The position numbers and the translations under genes are program-made. 64,000 nt of DNA from Burkholderia sp. 9120 (GTDB taxonomy: Bacteria > Pseudomonadota > Gammaproteobacteria > Burkholderiales > Burkholderiaceae), in assembly GCF_000745015.1 (NCBI RefSeq), contig NZ_JQNA01000001.1, forward strand, positions 930,001 through 994,000. Reading direction: 5' to 3'. Under the pieces are notes generated by a model. That model saw only the letters and a program-made list of their open reading frames with translations, was not told the DNA's origin and made no database searches. Of this stretch, positions 35,304 to 46,028 are shown in pieces. Position 1 is the first letter of the stretch. Every line of letters begins with the position of its first letter.

Positions 35304-35939
35304 TTGCGCACGACAAAACATAGCATGATTGATTACTCAGCTTCGTACCGCGAACAACTATCTAATGCCATTGCAGAGGCCAAAAGTCTAGGGTTCACCC
35401 GGCGGCCGCTAATTTCTCCCGCCGCGGACATTGCAGACGAAACCTTGCGCCGCACCTCTGAGTTGTTGAACCACCTCTCGGGCTTCTTTGGCATGATTAT
35501 TCCCGGCTACTGGGGAAACTCCTGTCAAACTTTGTCGTCGAACATTTTCGCCCAACTGAATAACGAAAGTATTCCTGCGGACATTGTACTCGGCAATGTC
35601 ATCATCAATGGCACGGACGAGTTTGAAACCACCCTGGAAAGCTTACGAGCTGAGGTGCGCGCCACGACGCCCTATCTCGGGAAGCAAAGAGTCCACGCAT
35701 GGGTTTCGCTGGGTGGGGATACCATTGTCGACGCCGCACTTCCTCCACGGTTGGTCAAGCATTACGACGCACCAGAACACTTCAATGACACCATATTCAT
35801 TGGAAGGGCTGCGGAGATGCTCGAGAGATTTAATCTGCAATACCAGCCAATCCTTGCTGGCACAGAGTTTTTCGCCAAGACAAATCCACCCGATCCGATG
35901 GATCTACTTAGCGAACTGATGAAGCGACGGCGGTCCTAA
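35304..35939 (+). CDS. Hypothetical protein
   Basis: The 211-residue soluble-looking protein has no recognised domain. Near the middle are a Gly/Tyr/Trp cluster (FFGMIIPGYWGNSCQTLSS) and RVHAWVSLGGDTIVDAALPP. The start given is a TTG with AAGGGGG 6 nt upstream; an ATG seven codons later (35325) is the alternative. It resembles orphan cargo genes that encode small cytoplasmic proteins with a catalytic-looking His/Asp cluster, but no function can be assigned. Confidence 0.6.
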   Translation: MRTTKHSMIDYSASYREQLSNAIAEAKSLGFTRRPLISPAADIADETLRRTSELLNHLSGFFGMIIPGYWGNSCQTLSSNIFAQLNNESIPADIVLGNVIINGTDEFETTLESLRAEVRATTPYLGKQRVHAWVSLGGDTIVDAALPPRLVKHYDAPEHFNDTIFIGRAAEMLERFNLQYQPILAGTEFFAKTNPPDPMDLLSELMKRRRS

Positions 35940-36602
35940 CAACAAGAAAAACACCCTGTAGGGCTACTCTGGCAAGTTCCGATCGAGGCGTAAAGACGGT
36001 ACACGTTCCTTGCATACGGATGGCCGCTTTGGAGTACGCCACTGACACCCCAATGACCGGGGCGGCCTCCTGCGACCGTCTCATGCTGGCCTACTACCGC
36101 GCGATGTGGTCGGCCGTAGCCGACCCACAAGGAACAGTTAACTTTCTCAACAACGGACGTTACACACCGCAAGTCTTAGGCTTCCGAGGCGTTTTCCATT
36201 CCGAAGCGTCACTATGCGATTACGCGTGGCGTCACGGGCCTGTCGAGCCGCAGCGATCTGTCGACTTACGCCCGCCAATTGCGTGTGGTCGCAGTCGGCG
36301 ACAATGTGAACGCCGCCGATGCAATGGCGGCCTATCTTCAACGGAAAAGACTGATTGCCGTGTCGCCTACAGCGGTGTCGAAGCCATCGCCGGCGGCCGA
36401 TAAGCACGCCTCATCCTTCCTCGATCCGCGCATCCCACTACACGAACGCAGAAGTCCTCGCGATTTCTTGCCTTCTTCCAGTCAATGGCGAGCAGCACGA
36501 GCGTCGGCGAAAGATAACTGCGACGAACACACTCATCGAAGCACTCCGCGGTTCGGGCGGAGGAACGGTGTGGAGTGCAAGCGGTGGCGGATTCGTGTCG
36601 GA
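35940..36602. other. Gap with probable decayed coding sequence
   Basis: No intact gene is supported. At about 36215-36420 a plus-strand frame reads as protein (YAITRGVTGLSSRSDLSTY, then ARQLRVVAVGDNVNAADAMA) without a start or a proper upstream part. This looks like the 3' remnant of a larger gene. I do not recognise its family. Confidence 0.45.
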
Positions 36603-38021
36603 TCAAAAGCGCGGATTTGCGAGCACGTAGAACAGCCCGGCCGACATGGCCATCGTCACCGGCAGCGTCACAAGCCAAGTCAGCGCGATGCGCAGGAGCA
36701 TGCCACCTTGCACGCCCTGACCGCCTGCGGCCATCGTGCCGGCGATGCCGGACGTAACGATATGCGTCGTGCTCACCGGCAAACCCGTGAAGCCGGCCGT
36801 GCCGATCAGAATCGAGCCGACCAGTTCCGCGCTCGCGCCTTGGCCTGGCGTCATATGCTGCTTGCCGAGCCGTTCGCCGAGCGTGCGTACGACTCGCTTG
36901 TAGCCGACCATCGTCCCGATACCGAGACACAACGCGCTCAGCATACGAACCCAGAGCGGCGCGTATTCGACAGGCTCGCTCATGTCCTTCATCAGATCGG
37001 CCGCCTGCTTCTTTTCCTGCTCGCTGGCGCTTTTGGCTTCGCTGACGTGCTTGAGTTGCGACACCACTTCGTAGATGTCGCCACGCAATTGCGAGCGCGT
37101 GGCGCGTTCGCCGTCCTGTCCGGACGCGCCCGATTTGAGTTCCGACGCCTGCGTTTCCAGTTCGGACTGCGCTTTCTGCAAGGCGGTGGCCGCCTTGAGT
37201 GCGTGATCCTTGACGTCGTCGCCATATTTCTGGATGAGTGGCAACGCGGCCGACGCGCGCTGTCCGAGTTGTGTCAACTGATTCGTTGCTTCCGGGTTTA
37301 GTGCATAGCTAGCGGGCAACAGTCCGATGATCGTCAGCATGATCAGGCCGATGCTTTTTTGACCGTCGTTCGTGCCGTGCGAAAAGCTGACCGACGTACA
37401 CGTGAGAATGAGCAGTCCGCGCAGCCACCACACAGGCGGCTGACCTTCTTTGGGCGGCTCGAACAGATGCCCGCGCCGCACGACGAGGCGAAGCAAGCCA
37501 TACAGGCCGCCCGCGAGCACGAAGCCGAGCACCGGCGAAACAGCGAGCGCTTCGAGCACCTTGATGATCTGCTGCCAGTCGACGCCCTGGCGGAGATCGC
37601 GCGACTTCAGCACCGCGTCCGCCGACGCTACGCCAATCAGCGCACCGATGATGCAATGCGAACTGCTATTCGGGATCGCGAACGCCCAGGTCAAGACGTT
37701 CCACAGCAACGCCGACAGAAAGATCGACACAAGCATGGGCACGGCTGGCGAGCCATTGGGCGGCGTGAGGACATCGGGCGGAAGAATCTCGACTAGCGCG
37801 TAGGCCACGGCAATGCCGCCGACCAGCACGCCGACGAAGTTCATCAAACCGGACCAAACGACGGCCTGCACGGGCTTGAGCGACTGCGTGTAAATCACGG
37901 TCGCGACGGCGTTGGACGAATCGTGGAAACCGTTGGTGGCTTCGAATGCCAGCACCATCACGAAGCAAACAACCAGCATGACGATGACGACGCTGGACGA
38001 CGGCATGAAATGAACGAGCAT
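36603..38021 (-). CDS. PiT family inorganic phosphate transporter
   Basis: Inner-membrane phosphate (or metal-phosphate) symporter of 472 residues. The two inverted PiT signatures are visible: GFHDSSNAVATVI near the N-terminus and SFSHGTNDGQKSIG in the middle. About ten hydrophobic segments surround a central cytoplasmic region rich in Ala, Gln and Lys (ALQKAQSELETQASELKSG), probably a coiled coil. The start at 38021 has GGGAG upstream and fits the first membrane segment; upstream codons in the open frame are not protein-like. No phosphate regulatory genes are near. Confidence 0.92.
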   Translation of the reverse strand: MLVHFMPSSSVVIVMLVVCFVMVLAFEATNGFHDSSNAVATVIYTQSLKPVQAVVWSGLMNFVGVLVGGIAVAYALVEILPPDVLTPPNGSPAVPMLVSIFLSALLWNVLTWAFAIPNSSSHCIIGALIGVASADAVLKSRDLRQGVDWQQIIKVLEALAVSPVLGFVLAGGLYGLLRLVVRRGHLFEPPKEGQPPVWWLRGLLILTCTSVSFSHGTNDGQKSIGLIMLTIIGLLPASYALNPEATNQLTQLGQRASAALPLIQKYGDDVKDHALKAATALQKAQSELETQASELKSGASGQDGERATRSQLRGDIYEVVSQLKHVSEAKSASEQEKKQAADLMKDMSEPVEYAPLWVRMLSALCLGIGTMVGYKRVVRTLGERLGKQHMTPGQGASAELVGSILIGTAGFTGLPVSTTHIVTSGIAGTMAAGGQGVQGGMLLRIALTWLVTLPVTMAMSAGLFYVLANPRF

Positions 38022-38568
38022 TCGCACTCCCGCAAAGAGTTGGGGGACAAACTCGCGGATGTCGGCCTGTTGCTCCGTGAAGGCGAACGGTTGATCGTAG
38101 ACGGCGATGATGAACGTTTTAAGTCGGTAAAGGAGCCCGTCAGCCCGCGACGTGTCGGACTTACCGCAACCATTACATTCGCATTGCAGCGTTAGGCGCA
38201 AATTCAGGGACAGCCATTCATGTTAATAGCGGTCGATTAATTCTTATGATCTTTTCAAAATCGGCTAGAGCGACAAGGTTTTACTCAACACTCGGCGGCG
38301 CTGAAAAGCAGACCTGTTGTGCATTTTTTGCACAAGACAACTCGCCGCTATCGGTGGCACTGTTGAGCGTGCCTCCGTACCCATCAAACCTCATAGAGGT
38401 TCCCCGTCAAGGACTGACTGTGGGTGCGCCGGCGTGCGATTGTTATCAGTCTACGCGACAGCAACGAGTGGCCGAAAATGGCCGAACTCTGCGCCGGTCG
38501 GCGCTCGAATCAATTATTACAAAACGCGAAGAATTGCTCCATTCGCGTTCTGGCATGCCATCCTTGAT
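38022..38568. other. Gap without recognisable gene
   Basis: About 550 bp with short unsupported frames on both strands. It would include the phosphate transporter promoter, but no clear box was found. Confidence 0.45.
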
Positions 38569-38973
38569 TCAAAATCGGACAGCGAGGCAGTGCTTAGCGG
38601 AGGGCCATGAAATCGTCGTTATAGCTTGGTCATACGTGGACTGGCCAAATCCAGGATTGTCCCTTAGCAGCTCCCTCTTCAATCGCTCGCAATCAGGGCG
38701 TTTAGCAAACACTGCGGAGACGTAGGCGAGAGCGTTTTCGTTCAATCGCCGAACTCGCGCCTTCGCCTCCTCTATCTCTTGTGGGGTTTTGTCTGCGTAG
38801 GTCTCGGCAAGATCTATCGTCGCGATGGCCGGCGGCCTAGGCTTTCGGTAGCCAGATGCCCAGATCCCGTTGTAACGTTCGATTTCAAAGACCCCGTCCA
38901 GGAAGCTTCCTTTCGACGCAATTTCCAACGTCTGAGCCCGCTGCTCTAAAGCGCGCGTTTGATGATCTCTCAC
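38569..38973 (-). CDS. Hypothetical protein
   Basis: The 134-residue protein is mostly helical and charged, with KTPQEIEEAKARVRRLNENA in the middle. No domain is recognised. It begins with a GTG; GGAGAG lies close upstream, closer than ideal. It could be a real small gene or a remnant; the steady charged composition favours coding. Confidence 0.45.
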   Translation of the reverse strand: MRDHQTRALEQRAQTLEIASKGSFLDGVFEIERYNGIWASGYRKPRPPAIATIDLAETYADKTPQEIEEAKARVRRLNENALAYVSAVFAKRPDCERLKRELLRDNPGFGQSTYDQAITTISWPSAKHCLAVRF

Positions 38974-39138
38974 GGTCTCTCCGAATTTTCGTCACGACGG
39001 CCGGTCCGGATTGTCAACGATCTAGGCCTTGATGTCGACTGGCCGCTGTTGGCCGGGTGTCGCCTCCTGCATTCCTCATACAAGCCTGACCCATTTGAAG
39101 GCTGCGATCGGCACCGGGCGACTTGTTGCGGCCATTGA

Positions 39139-39882
<744 letters not shown>

Positions 39883-39943
39883 CATTCAGTCTGCCTGGCT
39901 CTCAAAGGAGACCAGGCACCCTTTAACCTGAAAGAGCAGGATA

Positions 39944-40372
39944 ATGACCAAAGAAGCTCAGACCATCGTTCGCAACGGCACTAAGCCGTCAATCAAGGGC
40001 CCTGAAAGCTGGTTCACCGGTTCCGTTCGTATAGATAGCCTTTTCCAGGCTGAGGAACCGGCGCGTCTCGGCGGCGGCATCGTGACGTTCGAACCCGGTG
40101 CACGCACTAACTGGCATACGCATCCGCTCGGGCAGACTCTCGTCGTTCTCAATGGCGTAGGCTGGACCCAATGCGAAGGCGGCCCCCGAACGGAAATCCG
40201 CGCCGGTGACATTGTCTCGTGCTCGTGCGGCAAGCGGCACTGGCACGGAGCAGCTGCCACCACGGCAATGTCGCATCTCGCGCTTACCGAATTGCTCGAT
40301 GGCAAGAATGTTGAATGGATGGAGCCGGTGACCGATGAGCAATATCAGGCGGGGCCGCTCGTCATCGAATAA
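39944..40372 (+). CDS. Cupin domain protein ((R)-mandelonitrile-lyase-like)
   Basis: The 142-residue single-cupin protein has the metal-site motifs [11 protein letters not shown] and [18 protein letters not shown], the pattern of small manganese cupins sometimes annotated as (R)-mandelonitrile lyase or carboxymuconolactone-linked cupins. AGGATA lies before the ATG. It sits 61 bp after the broken aldo/keto reductase and was probably in an operon with it. Real substrate unknown. Confidence 0.85.
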   Translation: MTKEAQTIVRNGTKPSIKGPESWFTGSVRIDSLFQAEEPARLGGGIVTFEPGARTNWHTHPLGQTLVVLNGVGWTQCEGGPRTEIRAGDIVSCSCGKRHWHGAAATTAMSHLALTELLDGKNVEWMEPVTDEQYQAGPLVIE

Positions 40373-40701
40373 CGGCGCTCCGGGCCTCGACTTATACCTC
40401 TCGCGCGGGACTGGAGGTCAATCAAAGGGCGCCGCGCAATGCATCTGTACCGTCGATGTGCGCTTTCGGCGAAAGCGATCAAGGGCACGCTCAATGCCGA
40501 CTCCAGCGTCTGCCCTGAGAGTCGGATTCTTCTCTGAAACCGGTCGTTCGAATTTCGACGACGTCCGACCGCTTGTGGCTGACCCCGGTCCCCTGGTGAC
40601 CGGCTCGGATCGACCCGTCGGGGACACACCGGGTCAGCTATCGGGCGGCTTTGAGAGGCAAGGCGGTCTCACAGAGCAGCGGCGTAGCACTGCTCTTCGT
40701 T
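40373..40701. other. Gap between convergent genes
   Basis: About 330 bp between the cupin and oxidoreductase stops. No gene, convincing terminator or repeat was found. Confidence 0.45.
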
Positions 40702-41691
40702 CTAGATCGTCACCACAATCTTTCCGACCTGGTTCCCGGCTTCCATATATCGATGCGCTTCGGCAATCTGATCGAAGCTAAAAGTGCGGTCGATCGTTGG
40801 CCGTAGCTCGCCTGTCGACAAGCCTTGAGTGATGAACGTCTTCGCTTCCTCCAACCGATGCGGGCTGGTCGTTATCTCGAAAAGTTCGTAGCCGCGTACC
40901 GTGAGGTGTTTTCCGAGAATATCCATGACGGGTACCGGGATATCCCGCGCGTCGAGTGCGCCGTACTGGAAAAACGTTCCATCGTGGCCGAGGGCTTGTA
41001 GAAGGCTCCTCGCGTGCGGACCACCGACCGGATCGAAAACCATGTTCACGCCCTTTCCGTCCGTCACATCAAGCAGTTGCTGATGCAATCCGGCATCGTC
41101 CCCGACAAAAACGTGTGCCGCGCCTCCTCGCAGCAACGGGTCCTTTTTCGCAAGGCTACGCGTCAAGGCAACAGGCGTCGCCTTCACAAAATTCGCGATC
41201 TGTATCGCGGCCATCCCGACACTGCTAGTCGCTGCGCCGATGACAACGGTTTCGCCGGCCTTCAGTCCGCCGAGATTGATGAGCGCGCCATAGGCCGTGG
41301 TGAACGCCATCCACGTTGCTGCGGCTTCTTCGAACGATACATTGTCGGGTGTTTTAACGACCGCAGAGACCGGCGCATTGACCACTTCACCGTACATGCC
41401 GTAGTCGGCGAAAGAAAACGCCGGGATGATGCCAACTCGATCACCCGACGCGAACCCTGTGACACCGTCGCCGACTGCGGCAACTACCCCGGCGGCTTCA
41501 TAGCCCAGCATGGCTGGGAAACTCGGCTCGATTACGTACTGGCCGCTTCGATACATCACTTCAGCGCGATTGATTCCAAGCGCTTTTACTTTAATCTGGA
41601 CTTCGCCCGCTCCGGGTGCTGGGACATCGATATCTTCAATTTGCAGAACCTCGGGACCGCCGACGCGGTGAAAACGAACTACTTTCGACAT
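40702..41691 (-). CDS. Zinc-type alcohol dehydrogenase/quinone oxidoreductase family protein
   Basis: NAD(P)H-dependent medium-chain oxidoreductase of 329 residues. It shows the GroES-like N-terminal part (YEAAGVVAAVGDGVTGFASGD), the nucleotide-binding AATSSVGMAAIQIAN and the C-terminal AEAHRYMEAGNQVGKIVV. No zinc ligands are seen, which fits the quinone oxidoreductase branch. The start at 41691 has GAGG upstream; the open frame above it is not protein-like. It is divergent from a LysR gene across 126 bp, its likely regulator. Confidence 0.9.
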   Translation of the reverse strand: MSKVVRFHRVGGPEVLQIEDIDVPAPGAGEVQIKVKALGINRAEVMYRSGQYVIEPSFPAMLGYEAAGVVAAVGDGVTGFASGDRVGIIPAFSFADYGMYGEVVNAPVSAVVKTPDNVSFEEAAATWMAFTTAYGALINLGGLKAGETVVIGAATSSVGMAAIQIANFVKATPVALTRSLAKKDPLLRGGAAHVFVGDDAGLHQQLLDVTDGKGVNMVFDPVGGPHARSLLQALGHDGTFFQYGALDARDIPVPVMDILGKHLTVRGYELFEITTSPHRLEEAKTFITQGLSTGELRPTIDRTFSFDQIAEAHRYMEAGNQVGKIVVTI

Positions 41692-41817
41692 TTCGCTACC
41701 TCTTGAATTGTGACGGCGACCAACATCGCGCCCGTACAACAAGTTTAGGCATATCCATCGATTCCAGTAAGCGGCTATGATTCCAGACATTCCATCCCTG
41801 AATTCCACAATCCCGCG

Positions 41818-42729
41818 ATGAATGAAAATTTCGACGGCATACGCGAATTCGTTACCGCGATCGACTCCGGGAGTTTCTCGGCTGCAGCGCAAGAGCTTGG
41901 CGTAACCGGATCGGCAGTCGGCAAGAGTATCTCGCGGCTGGAAAAGCGCCTTGGAGTGCAGCTTCTGCACCGGACCACGCGACGTATCGATATGACTACT
42001 GCGGGCGAGACTTTCCTTGCGACGTGTCGTCGCGTGCTCGCTGAACTCCATGAAGCCGAGGCACTACTCGCCACCGGCCGTCAGCAGCCTATCGGACGCA
42101 TGCGCGTCGATCTGCCAACCACCTTTGGCCGACGCCACATCGCTCCGGCTCTTCTTCGTATGGCGCAACGGTATCCGCGTCTGGATCTGTCTATATCACT
42201 TCAAGACCGCCCAATCGACCTGGTAGGTGAGGGTGTCGACCTCGCAGTCCGGATCGGCTTGCTCGATGACTTTACTGACCTGGTGGCGCGCAAGCTTGGC
42301 CATCAACGTATGACGATCTGCGCCGCGCCCGCTTACCTTGAACGGCATGGCATGCCGGAGTCCATCGACGACCTTTCAAAACATGATTGCCTCGTTGGGT
42401 GGCAGCGATTCGGCCAGCCGGGCTGGCTGATTGCGGACAATGGAGGTAAGACTGCGTATAGGGATGTGCGCGCACGTCATGAATTGACAGACGGCGACAC
42501 GCTCCTTATGGCGTCTATCGCGGGATGTGGGCTGGTTCAACTTCCTGGCTGGTTGTCTATGGAAGCGTTGGCGACGGGACAACTGCGCGAGGTTCTTCCT
42601 GAACTTTCGGCCACGATGCCGATTCACGTCATCTGGCAGAAAACTCGGCATCTCCAACCGAAAGTTCAGGTGACTGTCGAGGAACTGGAGACGCTTGCAA
42701 CGGCCGAGGCGGCGGTATTCCGCGCTTGA
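41818..42729 (+). CDS. LysR family transcriptional regulator
   Basis: A 303-residue regulator. The N-terminal helix-turn-helix reads SFSAAAQELGVTGSAVGKSI, and the co-inducer domain carries DLAVRIGLLDD, the CrgA/DmlR-like subgroup pattern. It is transcribed away from the quinone oxidoreductase gene and probably controls it. Confidence 0.93.
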   Translation: MNENFDGIREFVTAIDSGSFSAAAQELGVTGSAVGKSISRLEKRLGVQLLHRTTRRIDMTTAGETFLATCRRVLAELHEAEALLATGRQQPIGRMRVDLPTTFGRRHIAPALLRMAQRYPRLDLSISLQDRPIDLVGEGVDLAVRIGLLDDFTDLVARKLGHQRMTICAAPAYLERHGMPESIDDLSKHDCLVGWQRFGQPGWLIADNGGKTAYRDVRARHELTDGDTLLMASIAGCGLVQLPGWLSMEALATGQLREVLPELSATMPIHVIWQKTRHLQPKVQVTVEELETLATAEAAVFRA

Positions 42730-42847
42730 CTGCATCGCTACGTCCGTCAATGGCCGAACTCCGCATTTCAGCGATCGGCAGCACCCGACCCTGAACGGTC
42801 ATCTGTAATTCCAGAAAGCAGCCACTCATACTCGATAAACACAGATG

Positions 42848-43399
42848 CTAATTGCATGCTACGGCACCGCCGGTCGACGTGCACTGGTGCATCGACCAAT
42901 GACTTTGCCCCGTCAGAGTTGCGCCCCGACTCATCCCGCCGCCCTGTGAAAATGGCGTGAAAATCAGGTCCAACTTCGAAAAATGGCGTTCAGTAGGCGC
43001 TGGCGCCAGAGGAGGTGCAGCTCGGATCGATATGTCGACAGCACGATCCCAAGCTTCACTGCCACTGGTCCGCAAGCGCTTCACGGAGTTGATAGACCCA
43101 TCATTGTTTATAAGGATCTCGACAGTTGCCTCCGGGTTCTCGTGAACCTGATCGATGTCGACTCGCAAATTGCTACTCATGGCGCAAGTGACATAGCCGA
43201 TCCATTGCGATGCGGTGAGGTTGTTTTGCGTAGGCATCGGCCCTCCTTGCGGAGCAAGGCTCGCCAAGCAATGGTTAATTACTTGCTCGAGGGGTATCGT
43301 CGGCACATTGCTTGTAGTCTGTGCAATATCGTTTGCGCACCCCGTTAGCTGAGCAAACACGTAGAAGCAGGCAGCGAGTTTCCAGTTCTTCTTTTTCAT
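42848..43399 (-). CDS. Lipoprotein with TonB/TolA-type C-terminal domain
   Basis: The 183-residue precursor has a lipobox (LTGC, Cys21). The segment ATVEILINNDGSINSVKRLR followed by DRAVDISIRAAPPLAPAP is the pattern of TonB/TolA C-terminal domains. A glycine/serine-rich tail follows. No ExbBD genes are near, so energy coupling is doubtful; it may be a periplasmic adaptor. The start at 43399 was chosen for the leader; its ribosome site is weak. Confidence 0.7.
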   Translation of the reverse strand: MKKKNWKLAACFYVFAQLTGCANDIAQTTSNVPTIPLEQVINHCLASLAPQGGPMPTQNNLTASQWIGYVTCAMSSNLRVDIDQVHENPEATVEILINNDGSINSVKRLRTSGSEAWDRAVDISIRAAPPLAPAPTERHFSKLDLIFTPFSQGGGMSRGATLTGQSHWSMHQCTSTGGAVACN

Positions 43400-43811
43400 G
43401 TTCGAATTCAGTGCGTTAATACAAAACGACCCGCCTCCGATTGTCATCGATCTTGGCTACGGTGTCGAACGTCGTTTATGAGGCTTCACGCGACCAAGTG
43501 ATATAGAGGAACAGCCAGCAAGCAAGACCGCTCACCACCCCAACGGGAATAACGAGCCGGATCAACACTCGTGCGACGTTTCACCAGATAGCAGGTACCG
43601 CCCATTTGCCGAGCCTTGAACGGCCGGAAGAAGTCACGCGCGTGATCGCGAATTTCATCGACCAATGTAAAGCACAGCAATAGCTCAGTTAGCGAAATGC
43701 TGACGCTCGAAGTACGAAGTCATTGTTAGTCAGCCAGGAGGGGTTATCGAATGCCTGCGTTTGACCAACCCACGCCGACTGACCACCACCCCACTCCGCC
43801 CGGCAAAAACC
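43400..43811. other. Gap without firm gene
   Basis: Only a 64-codon minus-strand frame (43486-43680) is present, with no recognised domain and no good ribosome site. It is left uncalled. Confidence 0.4.
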
Positions 43812-44186
43812 TCAGCCCTCGGTCTGATGGCAAACCACTTCAATATTGTGCCCATCCGGACCAATAACAAAAGCCGCATAGTAGTTCGCGTGGTAGCGCG
43901 GACGCAGACCGGGCGCGCCATTATCTTGGCCACCAGCCTCCAGAGACTCGCGATAGAAAGCATCGACTTGCTGGCGATTGTCGGCCGTGAACGCCAGATG
44001 TAGATGCGCCGGTTTCTCTTCAGTCTGAAACAGGCACAAAGAAGCCTTGTCCGGCGAACTAAGCTCGACACCATAAGTCGGCACCCCCTCCGAGACAACC
44101 ACTACGCCGATCGGTCCGAGTGCCTTGACGAAGAACGCTTTGCTCGCTGCATAGTCGCTGACGCCGAATTTAACGTGGTCGAACAT
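43812..44186 (-). CDS. VOC family protein
   Basis: The 124-residue glyoxalase-fold protein shows MFDHVKFGVSDYAASKAFF, then HLHLAFTADNRQQVDAFY and GPDGHNIEVVCH. These supply the usual His/Glu metal positions. Its substrate is unknown. It is divergent from the SDR gene across about 190 bp. Confidence 0.9.
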   Translation of the reverse strand: MFDHVKFGVSDYAASKAFFVKALGPIGVVVVSEGVPTYGVELSSPDKASLCLFQTEEKPAHLHLAFTADNRQQVDAFYRESLEAGGQDNGAPGLRPRYHANYYAAFVIGPDGHNIEVVCHQTEG

Positions 44187-44372
44187 GAGTGCTCCAGAAG
44201 TGTGGGCGCCCGCGCGAGGCCTGACGCGATTGGAAAATCATGGCGATGTTGCCACACGTAGTCACGCGTAACCACCGGTACCAATCCGGGTATGAATTCC
44301 ATACGATGCGAGAGCGCGTCGAAGTCCGGTGTGTTAAGTTTTCGCATCGTCGAATCGGATATTGAAATCCCT

Positions 44373-45356
44373 ATGCGAATTCTTGTGATGGGCGGCACGC
44401 TATTTCTTGGCCGTCACATCGTCGAAGCGGCTCTAAGGCGCGGACATGTCGTCACGATCTTCAACCGGGGTCGAGAAAACCCATCGCTGTTCCCCGAGAT
44501 CGAACGCCTTGTCGGAGACAGGAATTCGAACCTGTCTACTCTGCGCGGCCGCGAGTTTGACGCAGTGATAGATCCGTCCGCGTATAACCCGAAGCAGATC
44601 GATCTCGTACTTTCTGCTCTCGGGGTTCTCCCGAAGCACTACACGTTTATCTCCAGCATTTCCGCATATCGAGGCTTTCCGCCCGGCATACGATATGACG
44701 AAGACGCCGACTTGCTTCCCGGTAGTCAAGACTACGGCGCGCTGAAAGCGAGAACGGAAGCCGCGATTCAGTCTGCCATGCCGGGGCGCGTCGCGATTCT
44801 AAGACCAGGTTTAATTGTTGGTCCGCATGACCCGACGGGAAGATTCACCTACTGGATTCGTCGCATCGACGCGGGCGGCCGTGTGCTTGCTCCGGGACGT
44901 CGCGACCGTCTCATTCAGTTCATCGACGTGCGAGACCTTGCTGAATGGTCCGTACTCATGGCGGAAGATCGGGTGAATGCGGTTTTCAATGCGGTCGGTC
45001 CACAATCGACGTTGACCATGGGGCAGTTCCTTGACGAGTGCCTTGACGCATCCTCGCAGAGTGGCGCGCGGCTTGATTGGCTCACGGACGAGCAGGTGCT
45101 GGCGGCAGGTATCGAAGGATGGACCGAACTGCCTCTCTGGGTCGCTGAAAACGATATTGAAGCTGGCGGCATTTTCCTCGCCGACAATCGCCGCGCGAGA
45201 GAGCACGGGCTCGAATTCCGGCCGCTCTCACAAACGGTCAAGGATGTACAGGCCTGGAGCCGCACTACTGTCGAGATTAGACAATCGACGCTGCTGGTTC
45301 GGACTTTAAGTTCAGAGAAGGAACAAGCAACGCTTGCGCGCTTCGATGGTTTTTAA
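44373..45356 (+). CDS. NAD-dependent epimerase/dehydratase (SDR) family protein
   Basis: The 327-residue extended-SDR protein has the nucleotide-binding GGTLFLGRHIVEAALRRGH near the N-terminus and ILRPGLIVGPHDPTGRF in the second half. An SxxxY-type pair is not in its classical form (YGALKARTE stands in for YxxxK). This atypical group is often described as CSP41/isoflavone-reductase-like. The start at 44373 was chosen for the Rossmann strand; 27 more codons upstream are open. Confidence 0.82.
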   Translation: MRILVMGGTLFLGRHIVEAALRRGHVVTIFNRGRENPSLFPEIERLVGDRNSNLSTLRGREFDAVIDPSAYNPKQIDLVLSALGVLPKHYTFISSISAYRGFPPGIRYDEDADLLPGSQDYGALKARTEAAIQSAMPGRVAILRPGLIVGPHDPTGRFTYWIRRIDAGGRVLAPGRRDRLIQFIDVRDLAEWSVLMAEDRVNAVFNAVGPQSTLTMGQFLDECLDASSQSGARLDWLTDEQVLAAGIEGWTELPLWVAENDIEAGGIFLADNRRAREHGLEFRPLSQTVKDVQAWSRTTVEIRQSTLLVRTLSSEKEQATLARFDGF

Positions 45357-45392
45357 GCTCAGGGCTCACAAACCTCCCGCCCCAAACCAACC

Positions 45393-45896
45393 TCAAAAAC
45401 TCCGCACCACCTTCGGCTGCGACCGCAGCAGCAAACAGAACGCAGCGACATGCGTGATCTTTAAGAAAGGCACATAGATAACCGGAATCACGTACATCGC
45501 ACCCAACTCCCCCGCGTGCGCCGGAAGCCCCGCCTGAATCGCACGGTAATAGTCGAGGACGAGATCCGTCACCCCAACAACATTAAACGCCACGACAAAC
45601 AACCAGAACAGCGCAGGTCTACGTACCGTCAATAACGCCAGCATCGCCAGCAAGCCCGTCGCGAAGTCACCATACGCAGCAGACACGGCGAAGCTCGCAG
45701 GCAGATGCGGACCGACAACGCCCGGCAAAATAAACGCCAGCCCAAAAAAACGAAAACTATGGAACGTAGCGATAGCGCGATGCGCATCGAACGCATCCAT
45801 CGTTTTAAGCCTGGGCCAGACATACGCGCGGAAGCTAAGCAGCCCGGCGACATACCCCAGCGCGAGATGCAACGGGAAGATCAGTTCCGGTGGCAT
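45393..45896 (-). CDS. Four-helix membrane protein, function unknown
   Basis: The 167-residue protein has four or five hydrophobic segments (PLHLALGYVAGLLSF, FFGLAFILPGVVG, FATGLLAMLALL, FWLFVVAFNVVGVTDLVL). It resembles small uncharacterised proteobacterial membrane proteins. It is divergent from a LysR gene 132 bp away, which may regulate it. Confidence 0.75.
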   Translation of the reverse strand: MPPELIFPLHLALGYVAGLLSFRAYVWPRLKTMDAFDAHRAIATFHSFRFFGLAFILPGVVGPHLPASFAVSAAYGDFATGLLAMLALLTVRRPALFWLFVVAFNVVGVTDLVLDYYRAIQAGLPAHAGELGAMYVIPVIYVPFLKITHVAAFCLLLRSQPKVVRSF

Positions 45897-46028
45897 GAAG
45901 CCTCCTGTCAGGTGTTATCCGGCGCGTTGAAGGACACGAAAGAGACCGGCCGGCACGACTTCTTATCCGCAGACGTAGGTGTACCATGGCCTCTCTCGAC
46001 CGACTATTCACCACAATGTTGACGGGCT

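Noticed and set aside
43486..43680. 64-codon minus-strand frame
   Set aside because: No domain, no strong ribosome site, and it lies in a mixed-composition gap.
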